Of a stretch of DNA of 64,000 nucleotides, positions 34,874 through 47,100 are shown piece after piece. A program made the position numbers and the translations under genes. This DNA is from Bilabrum cf. latius (Eukaryota > Bigyra: Bicosoecida > Bigyra > Bicosoecida), in the NCBI GenBank assembly GCA_965178125.1, contig OZ237750.1, positions 930,001 to 994,000 of the forward strand, given 5' to 3'. The notes beneath the pieces were generated by a model. It was not told the DNA's origin. It was given only the letters and a program-made list of their open reading frames with translations, and ran no database searches. The first letter of the stretch is position 1; each line of letters begins with the position of its first letter.

Positions 34874-37800
34874 ATGCTCGTGTTTGCATCGCTCCTACTT
34901 GCGATATGTGCGTTGGCATCTTCGCCGGCTGTACAGCGCCTCCGTGTTGAGTACTTGACGGAAGATCAAGCAACGGCAGTCGAAACGGCAACTCCCAGGT
35001 TCAGCTGGGGCATGGCGCACGCTGAGCGGTCCTAGAAGCAGACAGCGTATCAAGTTGATGTTGTTCATGCTGGCTAGACTGTTTGGAGCAGTGGTAAGGT
35101 TGCTTCAAACGACTCACTGAATGTGAAATGTGGCGCCTCCCTGGAAGCGGATTCGACCTACAACACGACTGTGACCGTGTGGGACTCCAATGGAACCCCT
35201 TCCGATCCAGCAAACATCGTATTTTCGACATCTCTGCTCTCCTCAACTGTCGATCCAGCGTGGAGGTGAGCATCCGGTTCATGTTTAGCTTCCTGCGATC
35301 TTTCGAGTTGCAATGCAACCTTCTGAACTAATCCATTCAAAACGTGCGCAGCGGGGCCCAGTGGGTGGCAGGAGACCCGAATAACCTTCTGAGGGCGCAT
35401 TTCTCTATGCCCAAGACCTCCGGGCCGGTCACCCGCGCTCGCCTGTTCATCTCAGGTCTCGGGTACTACAAGGCCTGGATCAACGGCGACAAGGCCGACA
35501 ACCACGAGCTCGGCAGCTTCACGACGTTCGAGGAGCGCGTCTTGTACGACCACGTGGACATCACAAAGCAGATCCACGGCGAGGGCGCCGTGAACACGAT
35601 CGGGGTACAGCTGGGGCACGGCTGGTACGCACAGCCCTCTGTGAACGTAGGCCCCAGGCAGCTATTGACCATGATCAAGGTCACTTGCCAAGACGGCAAC
35701 ACGTACGTGTTCGCGTCGGCTGCTCCCGGCTCCTCCGGGCGCGCTGCACCGTGGGATGGCACCGCCCGCTCCCGGCTCGCAGTGGGCTCTCCCATGCCCG
35801 TGGGCCGCGAGGGCGCCAGCGGGACCCCGCTTCCTTTCGAGTCGGCTCCGGGGCCGGTGACGAGCGACGACATCTATCTGGGCGAGGCGTACGACGCGCG
35901 ACTGCTCCCGGATGGGTGGGCGGGGAGCCCCGAGCCCAGCACCGAGGTGCCTTCCGGCGAGGGGTACCAGCCCGCTGTGCTGTCCGCTGGGCAGGTGGGG
36001 GCCATGGCGGCCCGCCAGGTGCAGATCTACAGGGACAATTCCTACAGCCCGCGGTACATCAGCGAGCCGTACGACGGCGTGTTCGTGGCTGACATGGAGC
36101 AGAACATGGCCGGCATCTGCACCATCCGCGTGCAAGGGCAGGCCGGGCAGACCGTGCACATGCAGCACGCCGAAATCATGAACACGGACGGGACCATCCA
36201 CGACGTGTACCGCAACGCGCCCATGTGGGCCAACTACACGCTCAAGGGGAGCCCTGGCGGGGAGGTGTACACCCCCCAGTTCACTTACTTTGGGTTCCGA
36301 TACGTGCAGATCACCGGCATGCTGGTGCCACCCCAGCCCGAGGACATCGTGTGCCACTTCATCCACTCCGACACGTCCCGCGGGTCCGCGTCAGCGTTCG
36401 AGTCGTCCAGCAGCATGCTGAACGCCATCCAGCAGGCGACTCGCTTTGCTTCCCTGAGCAACCAGATGGACGTGTTCAGCGACTGCCCGCAGAGGGAGCG
36501 GAGGCAGTGGCTGGGCGACATGCAGCTCTCCTGCGAGACCGTGCTGCACAACTTCGACGTCGGTGCGCAGTACACCAAGGGTATCATGGACATCGCGGAC
36601 GGGCAGAGGCACTACGAAGCCAACTTCGGCGGGAATGGCAGCATCGCCGACTGCGTCCCGTGGTACAAGCACGGCCGGCTCCCTGCGGATCCGGCGTGGA
36701 GCGTGGCCTTCCCCCTGATCACTCGGTGGGTCTCTCGCTGGTTTGACGACGAGGACCTCGTCTCGGAGCACTACGAGGGCATCAAAAAGTACGTCGACTT
36801 CGAGGTCAACCAAGCACAGGGATACAAGGCCAAGGGCGGCAACGGGATCGACCTCCCGTCGACCTACGGCGACTGGTGCCCCCCCGGGCACGGCTGTTCC
36901 AACAAGTACGAGGATCTCACGTCGTTCTACTTCATCGAGGGCGTAGACGTGGTGGCGCAGTTCGCAGGAGTCCTGGGCAAGGACGACGACCAGGCGCACT
37001 ACTCGCAGCTCGCGGCTTCACTGCGCCAGCAGTACAAGTCAACCTACGCCATCCCCAACTCGGCCGCGGCCAACGGAGGCGTGCAGCTCTATGGGAAGGG
37101 TGATCAGTTCTCGCAGATGCTGGCCGTGGCCTCGGGCGTCGTGACAGGCGCAGACGCGGACGCGCTGGTGGACTGGATCATCGCCAACATCACCTCGGAT
37201 TCCGCGCGCGTGCCCCACCACATCGAGGGCGGCATCGTGTTCGTGAAGCTGCTGTGGCCCCTGCTGAGCGCCAGGGGGGCGACGGACCTGGCCCTCGGCC
37301 TGCAGACTAACCAGACGGGCCCTTCGTACGGAGAGATGATCAACCAGACCGCCACGACGCTGTGGGAGTCCTGGGACATGGACGAGTTCAATGGGGGGGC
37401 CTCCCGCAACCACGTGAGCTTGTGCTTGTCCTGCGTCCATCACATGCTGATGATGTGCTTGCACCAGACTGATCTCGTTCATCCTATCCTTCCGTTGTCA
37501 ATGTGTTCCTAGCTTTCCTGCGTGCTAAGAGAGGTGCTCTTTTATGCTCTGCTTGACGTCTTGCTCTCCTGCAGATCATGTACGGAGGCCAGGGCTCGTG
37601 GTACTACAGCAACCTGGCAGGCATCCAGAGGCCGGAGGGAGCTGCCGACTGGTCCACCATCCTTATCAAGCCCGACCGCAGCAAGACACTGGGCTACGTG
37701 CAGGCGCGGCTCGACACTCCCGCGGGCCCGGTGGAGACGCACGTGCAGCAGGGTGAGCAGGGCGTGTGCGCCGCCGGCCCCGAGCACGCTAACCTGACCC

Positions 37801-38312
37801 TCCAGTGCCTGGGCCCGGATGGAAAGACCAGCCCGGACCGCCTATTCTCCGGCGTTGCCTTCGCGAGCTTCGGCACCCCGAGCGGCCGCTGCGGGTCGTT
37901 TGTCGTCGACCCTAGCTGCGACGCGAACTCGAGCGTGTCCGTGGTGCGCGAGCTGTGCGTGGGCAAGAGCGAGTGCACGGTCAAGGCCGAGGACTCCCTG
38001 TTCGGAGACCCGTGCTTCGACGTGGTGAAGCGGTTGTCCATCCAGCTAGAGGGCAACTGCGCCCTGACCGGGACCCAGGTGAGCGCTAGCCTGCCGGCCA
38101 ACACGCAGGGTGAGGTCTGGCTCCCGCTGCAGGGGCATGGGGCCTCGGCGGCAAACGTGACGGCGACCGAGTCGCAGGGCACCGTGTGGTCCAAGGGGCA
38201 GTTCCAGCCCGGGGTCCCGGGGGTGCACTCGGGTCGGTTCGACGCCGAGAGCTCCTCGCTCGTGTTCCAGGTCGGGTCCGGATCCTTCGCGTTCAAGGAC
38301 GTCAGCACCTGA
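34874..38312 (+). CDS. Secreted alpha-L-rhamnosidase (GH78) with C-terminal SUEL-type lectin domain
   Basis: Inverting glycosidase releasing terminal L-rhamnose. Exons 34874-35265, 35352-37413, 37575-38312 give about 1,063 residues; stop TGA 38310-38312. Signal peptide MLVFASLLLAICALASS. The N-terminal module has VWSSGKVASNDS. The beta-sandwich domain has FSMPKTSGPVTRARLFISGLGYY and GHGWY. The (alpha/alpha)6 barrel has DVFSDCPQRERRQWLGDMQ, holding the catalytic acid region, and later WESWDMDEFNGGASRNH and MYGGQGSWYY. Residues about 890-985 are a galactose/rhamnose-binding SUEL lectin (FASFGTPSGRCGSF, FGDPCFDVVKRL). The two TAGs, 35033-35035 and 35081-35083, lie in exon 1; the first precedes KQTAYQV, where GH78 proteins often carry Gln. 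The lectin may anchor the enzyme on rhamnose-bearing polymers, an inference. Confidence 0.93.
35266..35351 (+). other. Rhamnosidase intron 1
   Basis: GTGAGCATCC..ACGTGCGCAG, 86 nt. Splicing gives DPAWSGAQWVAGDPNN, a contiguous GH78 N-terminal segment. Confidence 0.85.
37414..37574 (+). other. Rhamnosidase intron 2
   Basis: GTGAGCTTGT..TCTCCTGCAG, 161 nt. Splicing joins GGASRNH to IMYGGQGSWYY, recreating the conserved SRNHxMxG motif of GH78, which confirms the boundary. Confidence 0.9.
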
Positions 38313-38515
38313 TGGGCGATAGGAGCGCGACGGCCACGCGGTCTTGTTAGCCCCATTGCATCTGCTTGCAGTGCGGCTGATTTTGCTTGCTTGTCATTCA
38401 TACTTGTTTCTGCGACATCACGCTCTTGTGCCGCCGTGCATGTGACGACCAGTGGTGAGGCACTAAAGTGCAACCACATCTTTTTGCCCTATTTGGACTA
38501 TATAGAAAGCATACG

Positions 38516-40933
38516 ATGCTGCGAAGTGCTCGCAGAATCTTTGGAAGAATAGGGGGTATCCATTTTGCGGCCCAAAGAAGAGCGGTAGTCCTAACTGGTT
38601 CTGATTTCCGTGCTGTTATGACAACGCCAACGTACGGACAGTCACTAGCCTTGCAGAGCCGAAGCTTCAGTGTTTCCGCCGATTCCAGGCAGTTGAAAGG
38701 AGACGTAATTACCGAAGAAGACTTAGGTGCGAAGCCAACAGATTTGGAAGAGGTTGGCCTCCCTGGAGGTCTCGCCAGGCGGCTCAGGGATAGCGGTATT
38801 TCCGAGCTGTTCCCCGTGCAAGCGGCGACGTATTAGGCTGCAATGGACATGAGAGACCTTTTGGTTCGAAGTAAAACTGGCTCTGGCAAGACGCTTGGCT
38901 TCGCGATTCCCGCCATTCAGATGCTCGAAGCAGAACGCGGCGGCAGGGAGCGTCGTGGCCGCGGCCCCGGGTGTGTCGTGATGGCGCCCACTCGCGAGCT
39001 GGCCAAGCAGGTTGCTGAGGAATTCGAGCGATTTGGGGGTCGCCTGCGCACGCTCTGCGTGTACGGTGGCGTGAGCTACACTCCCCAGCAGGAGTCCCTG
39101 CGACGGGGCATCGACGTGCTGGTGGGCACCCCGGGCCGCATGATCGACCTCATGGAGAGGAACCACCTGCGGCTGGACGAGACCAAGCTCTTCGTCCTCG
39201 ATGAGGCGGACGAGATGCTGCGCATGGGGTTCAAGGAGCCCGTGGAGCGCGTGATGGAGGAGCTACCCCCGGCCGAGGAGAGGTGCACCATGCTCTGGTC
39301 CGCCACTGTACCCTCGTGGGTGAGGCAGCTGGCCAAGAACTACCTCAAGGATCACCTCAGCGTGGACCTGGTGGGTGACGATGCCGCCAAGCTGCCCAGC
39401 ACCATCACACACCACGCTGTGCTATGCGGCCGCAACCAGCGAGAGTCGGCGTGTCTGCAGGTGGTGCGCTCCATCGTGGGTGACGCCAGCATCGCGCGCA
39501 ACTCGAGGGAGCCGAAGAGGGTGCTGGTGTTCGCCAACACAAAGAAGGGCGTGATGGAGATGGCCATGAAGCTGCGGTAGGGCGGGGTCAGGACGGAGTA
39601 CCTGAGCGGGGACAGGTCACAAGGGGAGAGGGAGAGGGCGCTGAGCGCCTTCAAGCAGGGAACAGTGAGCGCGATCGTGGCGACGGACGTGGCGGCGAGG
39701 GGCATCGACATCCCGTCGGTGACCGCCGTGGTGCACATGCAGCCGCCGCAGCAGGAGGAGGCCTTCGTGCACAGGTCGGGCCGCACGGGGCGCGCCGGCA
39801 ACCACGGGCACAACGTGGTGCTGGCGGACCTGCAGGCAGGGGAGTCGGGGGGCAGGGGAGGCAGGGGCCAGCAGGGGGAGGGCCTGCCGGATCGAGAGTT
39901 CTGCGCGAAGATGCAGCGCTCGCTCGGTTTCAAGTTCGTGGTGCAGCGCCCGGGTCCGCTGCAGTTCGGCACCCCGTCCCAGCTCCGCATCGGAGGCACT
40001 TCGGATGAGGAGCGCGACGAGGTGATGGACAAAGTGGCCAGGCAGACGTTCGGGCGAAGCAAGTCCGTGGGCCCGCTGTCCCGGCGCCCCGAGGTAGAGA
40101 AGCTTGCGACCGACATGACAAGGATGCACGGTTCCCCCGAGCAGGCCCTGCGCGCCGCCCTCGCCGTTGTCTTCAAGGAGGCCGGGGCCAGTGGCGGGGC
40201 CTCGACGGGCTCGCTGCTGCAAGACGTGGACGAGGGGCTCGTGACCGTGGCTGCGGTCGGCCCTGCGGTCCAGGATGACGACCTGAGGGCGAGGCAGAGC
40301 GCCCTGGACGCGGCTGACGGCCTCTGGAGGGGGCTTTGCGATGCAGCGGGCATGCCGGAGCACGCGGGCAGCCCACCGCAGCACGTGGCTGCCTTGCGCG
40401 TCAAGCAAGCCGAGGAGCTGGTGGAGGTGGGGCACGGCCAGGTGGACGGCGTGAGCAGCGATGAAGCGGCTGCGCCCGTGCTGTACTTTGATGTGGAGGC
40501 CGACGCGGCCGAGGCCGTGCTGGCAGCGCAAGGCGGGGTGGCGACGTTGGACGACGGAACGACGGTCCGATCGGCACCCGCATTGGCAGCCGGGGTGAAT
40601 CACATGCTGTTCCCGACAAATATCCGATCCAACAATCGAGGGAATGGGGGTGGCCAAAGGGGGGGAGGCTACAGGCGGGATGATCGGCGCGGCGGCGGAT
40701 ACAATGGCAGGGGGAACAGCTACAAGGGAGGGCAGGGGGGTGGCTATGGCAACGGCAGGCGGCAGGGCGGTGGTGGCGACCGCCGAGGGTACAGGGAGGG
40801 CGGCGATAGTCGGGGCGGCTACCGGGAGGGCGGTGGCAGCAGAGGCTACGGAAACAGGGGGTACGACAGACACAGCGGGCGTCGGGGTGGGCAGGGGCGG
40901 GGGCGCATGGATATGTACGATGGCGGGTACTAA
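38516..40933 (+). CDS. DEAD-box RNA helicase, probably mitochondrial
   Basis: ATP-dependent RNA helicase, about 805 residues, single exon, stop TAA 40931-40933. A basic N-terminus ([14 protein letters not shown]) looks like a mitochondrial presequence. Motifs in order: Q motif [18 protein letters not shown] (about residue 120), [14 protein letters not shown]-type [18 protein letters not shown] (about 228), III SAT, then [13 protein letters not shown] and [10 protein letters not shown] (about 419). After the core comes a GUCT-like segment ([10 protein letters not shown]..) and an Arg/Gly-rich RNA-binding tail (40640-40910), as in plant PMH and DDX21/RH3-type helicases. TAGs occur right after the Q motif (38834-38836) and in the helix of the second RecA domain (39578-39580), both at variable polar positions. 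Without TAG as sense, the Q motif would be cut from motif I. Confidence 0.94.
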
Positions 40934-41140
40934 GTTCAGGTACCTCTATCTAGAGTTTAATAACTCGGTGGCTTGGACAGTTTTGTGAGCTATGGTGTTG
41001 CATGCACAGGATTCGTAGTGGGCAGTTTCGAATGAGGCTGGTTAGTTCATATCTGCAAAAATTGGATCATCCCGGGATAGGTCACATCATTACGCACATT
41101 TTGATGATTTGCTTGTCGTCGGGCTGTCTGACGCTGCAGA
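40934..41140. other. Convergent intergenic gap, helicase / adenylyl cyclase fusion
   Basis: 207 bp between facing stop codons (TAA and TGA). AT-richer than flanks; nothing further recognised. Confidence 0.5.
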
Positions 41141-44100
41141 TCACAGCTGCAGGCTACGGCTGGAGTTGTCCGAGCTATCCTCTTCCTATTGTCCGGCATC
41201 GGGGTCTGTTTTCTTGCCCCGAACTGCGGTGTAGTCCTCCAGCTGTCCTTCCTCTCCTTGGTCTGGGTCCAGCCGGAACAGCTGCCCCGGCTTGCTCGAC
41301 ATGAGCTACCCGATATCGCTGGTCTAGAGCACATCCGGTTGGATCACCCTGGAGGCACGCTTGGGCTTGCTGGGAGCCCCGTCGGCCACCGTCGCGCCCA
41401 AGGAGCTGCTCCTGCGCCGCCTGCCTTTCGATCCCCCAATGTCCATGTCCCCACCCTCCTCTATCCTCTCCAAGCCGATGCTCGACAGGCTCGCACGGGC
41501 CACGCGCACCGAGTCACCGGGCCCAGCCACCATGGATCCCGACGAGTTGATCGATCCGAACCCCCCTCTCCTCTCCTCTGCCTGCAGGCTGGCATTCGTG
41601 GCCCGCACGGAGGAGTACTGCACCCTCCACGAGTGGCTGGCCCGCAGCTCGCTGAAGAACGTCCTCGACTGCAACCAGAACGCCAGCGCCTTGGCCACGG
41701 TGCCATGCGTTGAGGCCGCCAGGCTGGGCATTAGCGGGGCCAGCGACGCGAGGACCGGCTGCACAACACCCGATCGGATGGAGATTTGCTGCAGGGCCAG
41801 CCGCTGGGGCCGCTCCCCGGCTATGCTCCGCACTGCATCCACGTCCTCGCCCGCAGACTCCATCCTCCGCTCCTCGGCGAGCATCAGCCGCAGGGCCCAC
41901 CGCCGCGAGACGTCCATGTCTCTGAAGACCTCCCCGTTTTGGCTGAGGCACAGCAGCGCGCGGTAGAGCAGCGCCCGGTCCTCCTTGCTCTGGAACACCA
42001 CGGACATGCACCGGGTGGCCAGGATCTCGTGCGAGGGCATGGACAGCACTGGGGCGTCCTCCGGGTCAACCAGGCCGTTCACCGTACCGGGCACGGTGCT
42101 CGACCCAGTGCTGGTGGTGGCCTATTCCACGCCGCATTGTGCCGTGCTATTGCTCGTGGAGGGAGGCTTGGCGGGAGCCTGCGAACCTCCTACGCCGGGG
42201 CGCGGGGGCATGGGGCTGCCCGGGCGCCCCCCGGCAGGAGGCATGGGGCTGCCTGGCCTCTAGTTAGGATGGGGCGATGGCATGGGGCTACCCGGGCGTG
42301 TGGACGCGGCTGGCCCCTGACCACTCCCCTCCGCAGTGGCAGCATCCGTGTTCAAATGACCAGCCGAGCCCGGACTGTGCCCTGCAGCGGCTTTCTTGAG
42401 ATCCCTGTGGCTACTCTTCACCGCCTGGTGGAGGACCTGTAGCAGCGGGTGGGCTTGTGCTGATGCCGCGTCCAGGTGCACCGGCGTGTGCTTGTGCTGC
42501 ACGGCGTGGTGGCTCGGGTGACCTACTGGCCCGGGAGCCGACTCGTACCGCAGTGGATGCCCCGCAGACATCGGTGCCATGTGCTTGGGCTCGTCTCGGA
42601 GCTCGTCCAGCCGGCTCGCGGCAGCCGTGGCAAGCTTTCCGATCGATCGACAGAGTCGCTCCAGCGCCTCATCCGTGGAGACGAGCAGCATGTCGGGGGC
42701 TGCTGCGCCTGCCTCACCGTCGCTCCTCCGACTGGCACTGCTCGCATCGTCCGAGCCGCCTTCTGGCTCGCAAGAGCTGGAGCCTTCTTTTCTTTCAGCC
42801 GTACCGGAGACAGCACTCGCTCCAGCATCAACTGCCTTATCTTTCTGATCCTCTTTCTCCTTGCCTTCCTCCTCCTCCAGCGCCATGGCGAACCCAGCTG
42901 AAAACATGGACTGCTTCCCCGCCGTGGGCCCCGACCCAGCGGGTGGAGTCATGGGGCCTCCAGCAGGCGGGGTAAAGGGCAGCTGAGCCGCGCGGCCTGC
43001 CACGATTCCGTCATTGTCGCGCTCCACGGCAGCTTCGTCTTCGAGCTCGGCGCTGGCTTTGCGGATGCGATTGGCGCGAGCGGCCATTCGGCGTGCCCTA
43101 TCGGCGGCGTGGTCTGCTGCAGACAGGTCCACCGCCACGAGGGAGCCCCGGCCGGGGCGGGGTGTGGCGGCGAGGCGAGATCCGCCAATGCCAAGGGCAT
43201 CAGCCGTTCTACCCGCACCCGAGACACCGCTCCCGCTGGCACCCTCCTCTAGCTTGCGGCGCGCAGCATCCCTGCGCCGCTACCTCCTTGCCTCTCTCCT
43301 GGCAGTGCGCATGGAGTGCCCGCCCTCGCCCGCATTCCCGGCCCTTTCGAGACCGCTGAGACTTCGCCCCCCCGCCGACACGCTCACCAGCCCTTTGTCT
43401 GGCCTGCGCCTCGAGGATCGCCCCCGCATGCGTCCTCTGCTTGCGGATAGCCGGTCCGAGCTGGCCACCCAGTCCAGCGGGTCCGGGCACTTGGATGCGC
43501 ACAGGGCACGCACCCACTTGAGCAGCGCACCCGACCGTCGCTTGCCCAGGGCTGCCAGCATCTGTCCCCTGTGCGAGCTCTCGAACACAGCCACGAAGGC
43601 GTCCAGCGAGGACGTGCTCTGCCCGGCCACTCCGTTGCCTGCCATCCACACCGTGCGGCGGCGGTGGCGGCGCCGCCTGGGAGTCTTCTTGTCACGCGTC
43701 GCCTCCGACCCCGCGGCGGGGGCTAAGGCCTAGTCATCGCCTGCCTTGGAATCGCTGCCACCGTCAGAGCCCGTCATCCCACCGGACACCGAGGCAGTTC
43801 TGGCGCTGAAGCGGCGCTTCCTCACGGCGGAGATGGCTGGGATGATGGCAATTCCGGCCGCTGACAGGAGAAGCGCCAGCACCTCGAGTGGCTTGAATAG
43901 CATCTGCACGCGCAGCTCAGGGGTCGACAGCAGCATGTGCATGGCCTAGATTGCATCGGCCGCCTTCTTGGACCCGTGGTATGCATCCTCGGCCCGCGCT
44001 AAGAAGTCCATTGGCAAGAAAGGCGGGGGGGAGCCGTCAGGCGGAGCGGCCGTCTCGCCATCCATGCCCGGGCCTTCGCCCGCCGGAGACTGAGGCGCGC

Positions 44101-47100
44101 TGGCGATGGAGGGACCAGAGGCGTTGATGCCCCCGGAGCCAAGCACGCTTCCGCTCGACCTGGGGTCCTGTCCTCGTTGCAGCGCACGGTGGTGCGCCAC
44201 TGCCATCTGCGTGTCCAGAGCAGCAGGATCTGCACCCACGCTCTGCCGGTGGGAGTGCCCTCGCACCAGCGGCGGGAGCTTCACCACCTGCGGGCTACCG
44301 CTGCCGCTGCCGCTCGCACCCGGCGCTCCTGCCGCGGGGACAGATTTCTCGATCTTTGCGACAGACGCCCGGCTGCGGCGCCTGAGCGCGTGTGCGTATG
44401 CCCTTGCCTGGCTGTCGTTGGCAGTGGCCATGGACTCGCCCTCCTTGGTCCCCACGGCATTGCCTAGATCCTCCAGCCGCATGGCGGTTGCCATCAATGC
44501 CTGGCGAGGGATGCCCAGCCGACGGGGCAGCTGCCATGCCTCACATATGGCCATAAAGGTGGGAAGCAGCGCGCAGCCCCCTTCGGACCATTCCTCCGCG
44601 GCCCACGAATCGAACTGCCACGTGTTGATCTTGGCCACCACTGCTGCCAGCTGGGCCATCCGCATGCTGTGCTCGGTCTGTTCGCGAGCACTGCCACCGG
44701 AATAGTCGGTTCCCCCCGATTTGACCGAGGCTGCATCGAGGGAACGAAGCAGCTAGCCAAAGCCCTGCTGGTCGAGAGACCCACCGGCACCTCGCGGCGT
44801 CGCGAACGCAGCACCCAGGGGCATTCGAGGTGACGCAAGCATGGCCGAGGAGCCTCGCATCAGCGGCACGGCAGCGTTGGAGATCCTGCGAGGAAGCACA
44901 GGCGCCGCCTGCGAGATCGATCCGCGAGCCGACGCTCGAGCACCCCCCCTGCCTGCCAGCTGAGCCGCAAGCATTCGCTTGGCATCGGCTGCGCTCATGC
45001 CGAACACATGGGCTGCAGGCAGACTGCCTCCATAGGATGACACGGCGTGCTTCAGCGTCCTTATCTGCGCGCCCGAGGGCGAATCAGAGCTGCTCTCTCT
45101 GGCCCTGTCGCTGGCCAGCTCGATGGCATGCCCCGGCTCGGGCTGGGTTTCCTCGCCCTGCTGCCACGTCCCCGTGCCCTGGTCCGTGGCCGCGCCTGGC
45201 CTCGGTGAAAACAGCTCGGCCTCATCCGCCTCGTCTACGAAGAGCCACTGCGATTCGAGCAGGTTCTTCTGGGACGAATCGAAGCGGGAGGCGGCCTGCG
45301 GGCCCCACCGGCTCGAAGACGGCAGGTCTGCATCACTCCCAGTGGGACTGGGCCCGGCGAGGCCTCCCGCACGCGGCACCGCGCGGCCGGCAAGGGCTGC
45401 CATGGACCGCATCGCATCGCTCTCTGCCGCAGCAAGGACCGTGAGAGGCTGCTCTGGACCCGTCGCACCGCCGGGCAGGGCAGCCCGCTCCCGAATGCGA
45501 CGGTCGAGCACCCCGCCACTCATGCCCATGCCGCCCTGCATGACAGCTAGGCCAGAAGCAGGGTGTACCTTGGACGTGGGGCCGCCGCCGTGAGCCCCCA
45601 CCATGCGCGGGTGGAACGATTGCACTGTGCGCATGCGTCTACCGCTGTCCGCACCCAGCTGGTCCATCTGCAGCTGGAACTGGCCAGGTCCGGACGACCC
45701 GCCGCGCGCAGAGTTGGGACGGTTCCGTTCGAGGTCGCTCGCAGTGCGAGCCGCCCATCCCTGAGGCCGAGTTCCGATCGTCAGTCGCATGTTTCGGTGG
45801 ATCGATTCCCGCGTGAGCTGAGAGTTGCCATGCCTGGCGTCCTGCGACTGCTAGCCAGACTCGTCCTCGCCGTCTTCGTCATCCAGCACGAACGGGTTGC
45901 GCACCGTGCTCTAGACGGGGTTCTCGTTCTCTCCGCTGCTGTTGCTGGAGGTCGTGCGCACCAGTTTGCTGGGCTACACGTCGGGCGAGTGGGCAGACTA
46001 TGGCTCCGCAGTCGCCGCGCTGGAAGTGCCTCCTGCCTGAGTGGCGCTGCCTGGCATAGCCAGAAGGACAGCGTCACCTGCCGGCGGTGCCCCCGCGGCT
46101 CGCTCGTGGGCCTGATCGGGTTTACTCAGGTCAGAGTGCTTGATACCCACCCTGGCCCGCACCCCCAGTCCCGGACAGCAGAGCAGACTAAGCCCGCATG
46201 TGGCAACTACCACGAGCCAACCACAGACGTTGCGTGTCTCCTAGGGCCCAGCGGCCTGGCTCGCGTGGGAGCTAGCGCCTGCTGCTGTACCGACACCAGC
46301 TGCAGGATCCAAGGCCGGCTATCCAGGGTTCTATGAATGATGAGCGGCATGACGTGGCATCTACGTAGTCGCCCTCTAAATCCGGGGCACGCTATCAACG
46401 GTGTCATCCGAGCCAACCGTATCGCTGCTAGACTGACGCACCTGCATGCGCCGCATCGCCGCTACATTGGGGTCCAGTTCAAAGGAACCCAGCGGGCCAC
46501 CGGCAGCATCCTCCGAGCGCACGTTCGCATCACTTCCGGGTGCTCCGGGCTATTCTCGGAAGGTCATGTCTGTAACGCGAGCGTGGATGGCCGTGGCCTG
46601 GCCGTCCAACTGCAGGCTGCCACTCGGTTCCCCTCCCTTGGACCTAGTCCCTTCCGTGTCGCCGTCAAGCCTCTTTTCATCCTCATCGTCATCATCATCA
46701 TCATCTTCGGACGAAGAGACTCGCTTTACATCCTTAAGGGCGTCTTCTAGCAGACTGGGATCGTGCTTGCGCTGCTTGGCAGGCGTGCGCCCCTCCTTGA
46801 TCGTGTCCAGCGGCTGCGACACGCGCCTCTGTCCGGTCTGCAATCCGTGAGAGGACACAGGGCTTGTGAGAAAGACCGGCATGTGCGGCAGACTGGACCT
46901 GTTGCGTCTGCCAGCGACCTCTGGCGCCGTAGATCCCGGGTGCTGCCTTTGCCGGATACCTGCCAGCAAGTCATTGCCGCTGCCAGTCACCAGCAAGCTG
47001 TGCCCGTGCTCCAGAGAAGGGGCAGAGGAGCGCCGGCCATGTAGAGCGCCGTCTCGAAGCGAGCGAAACACGTCCCTGTCAGTACCAACGTCTGCTGCAC

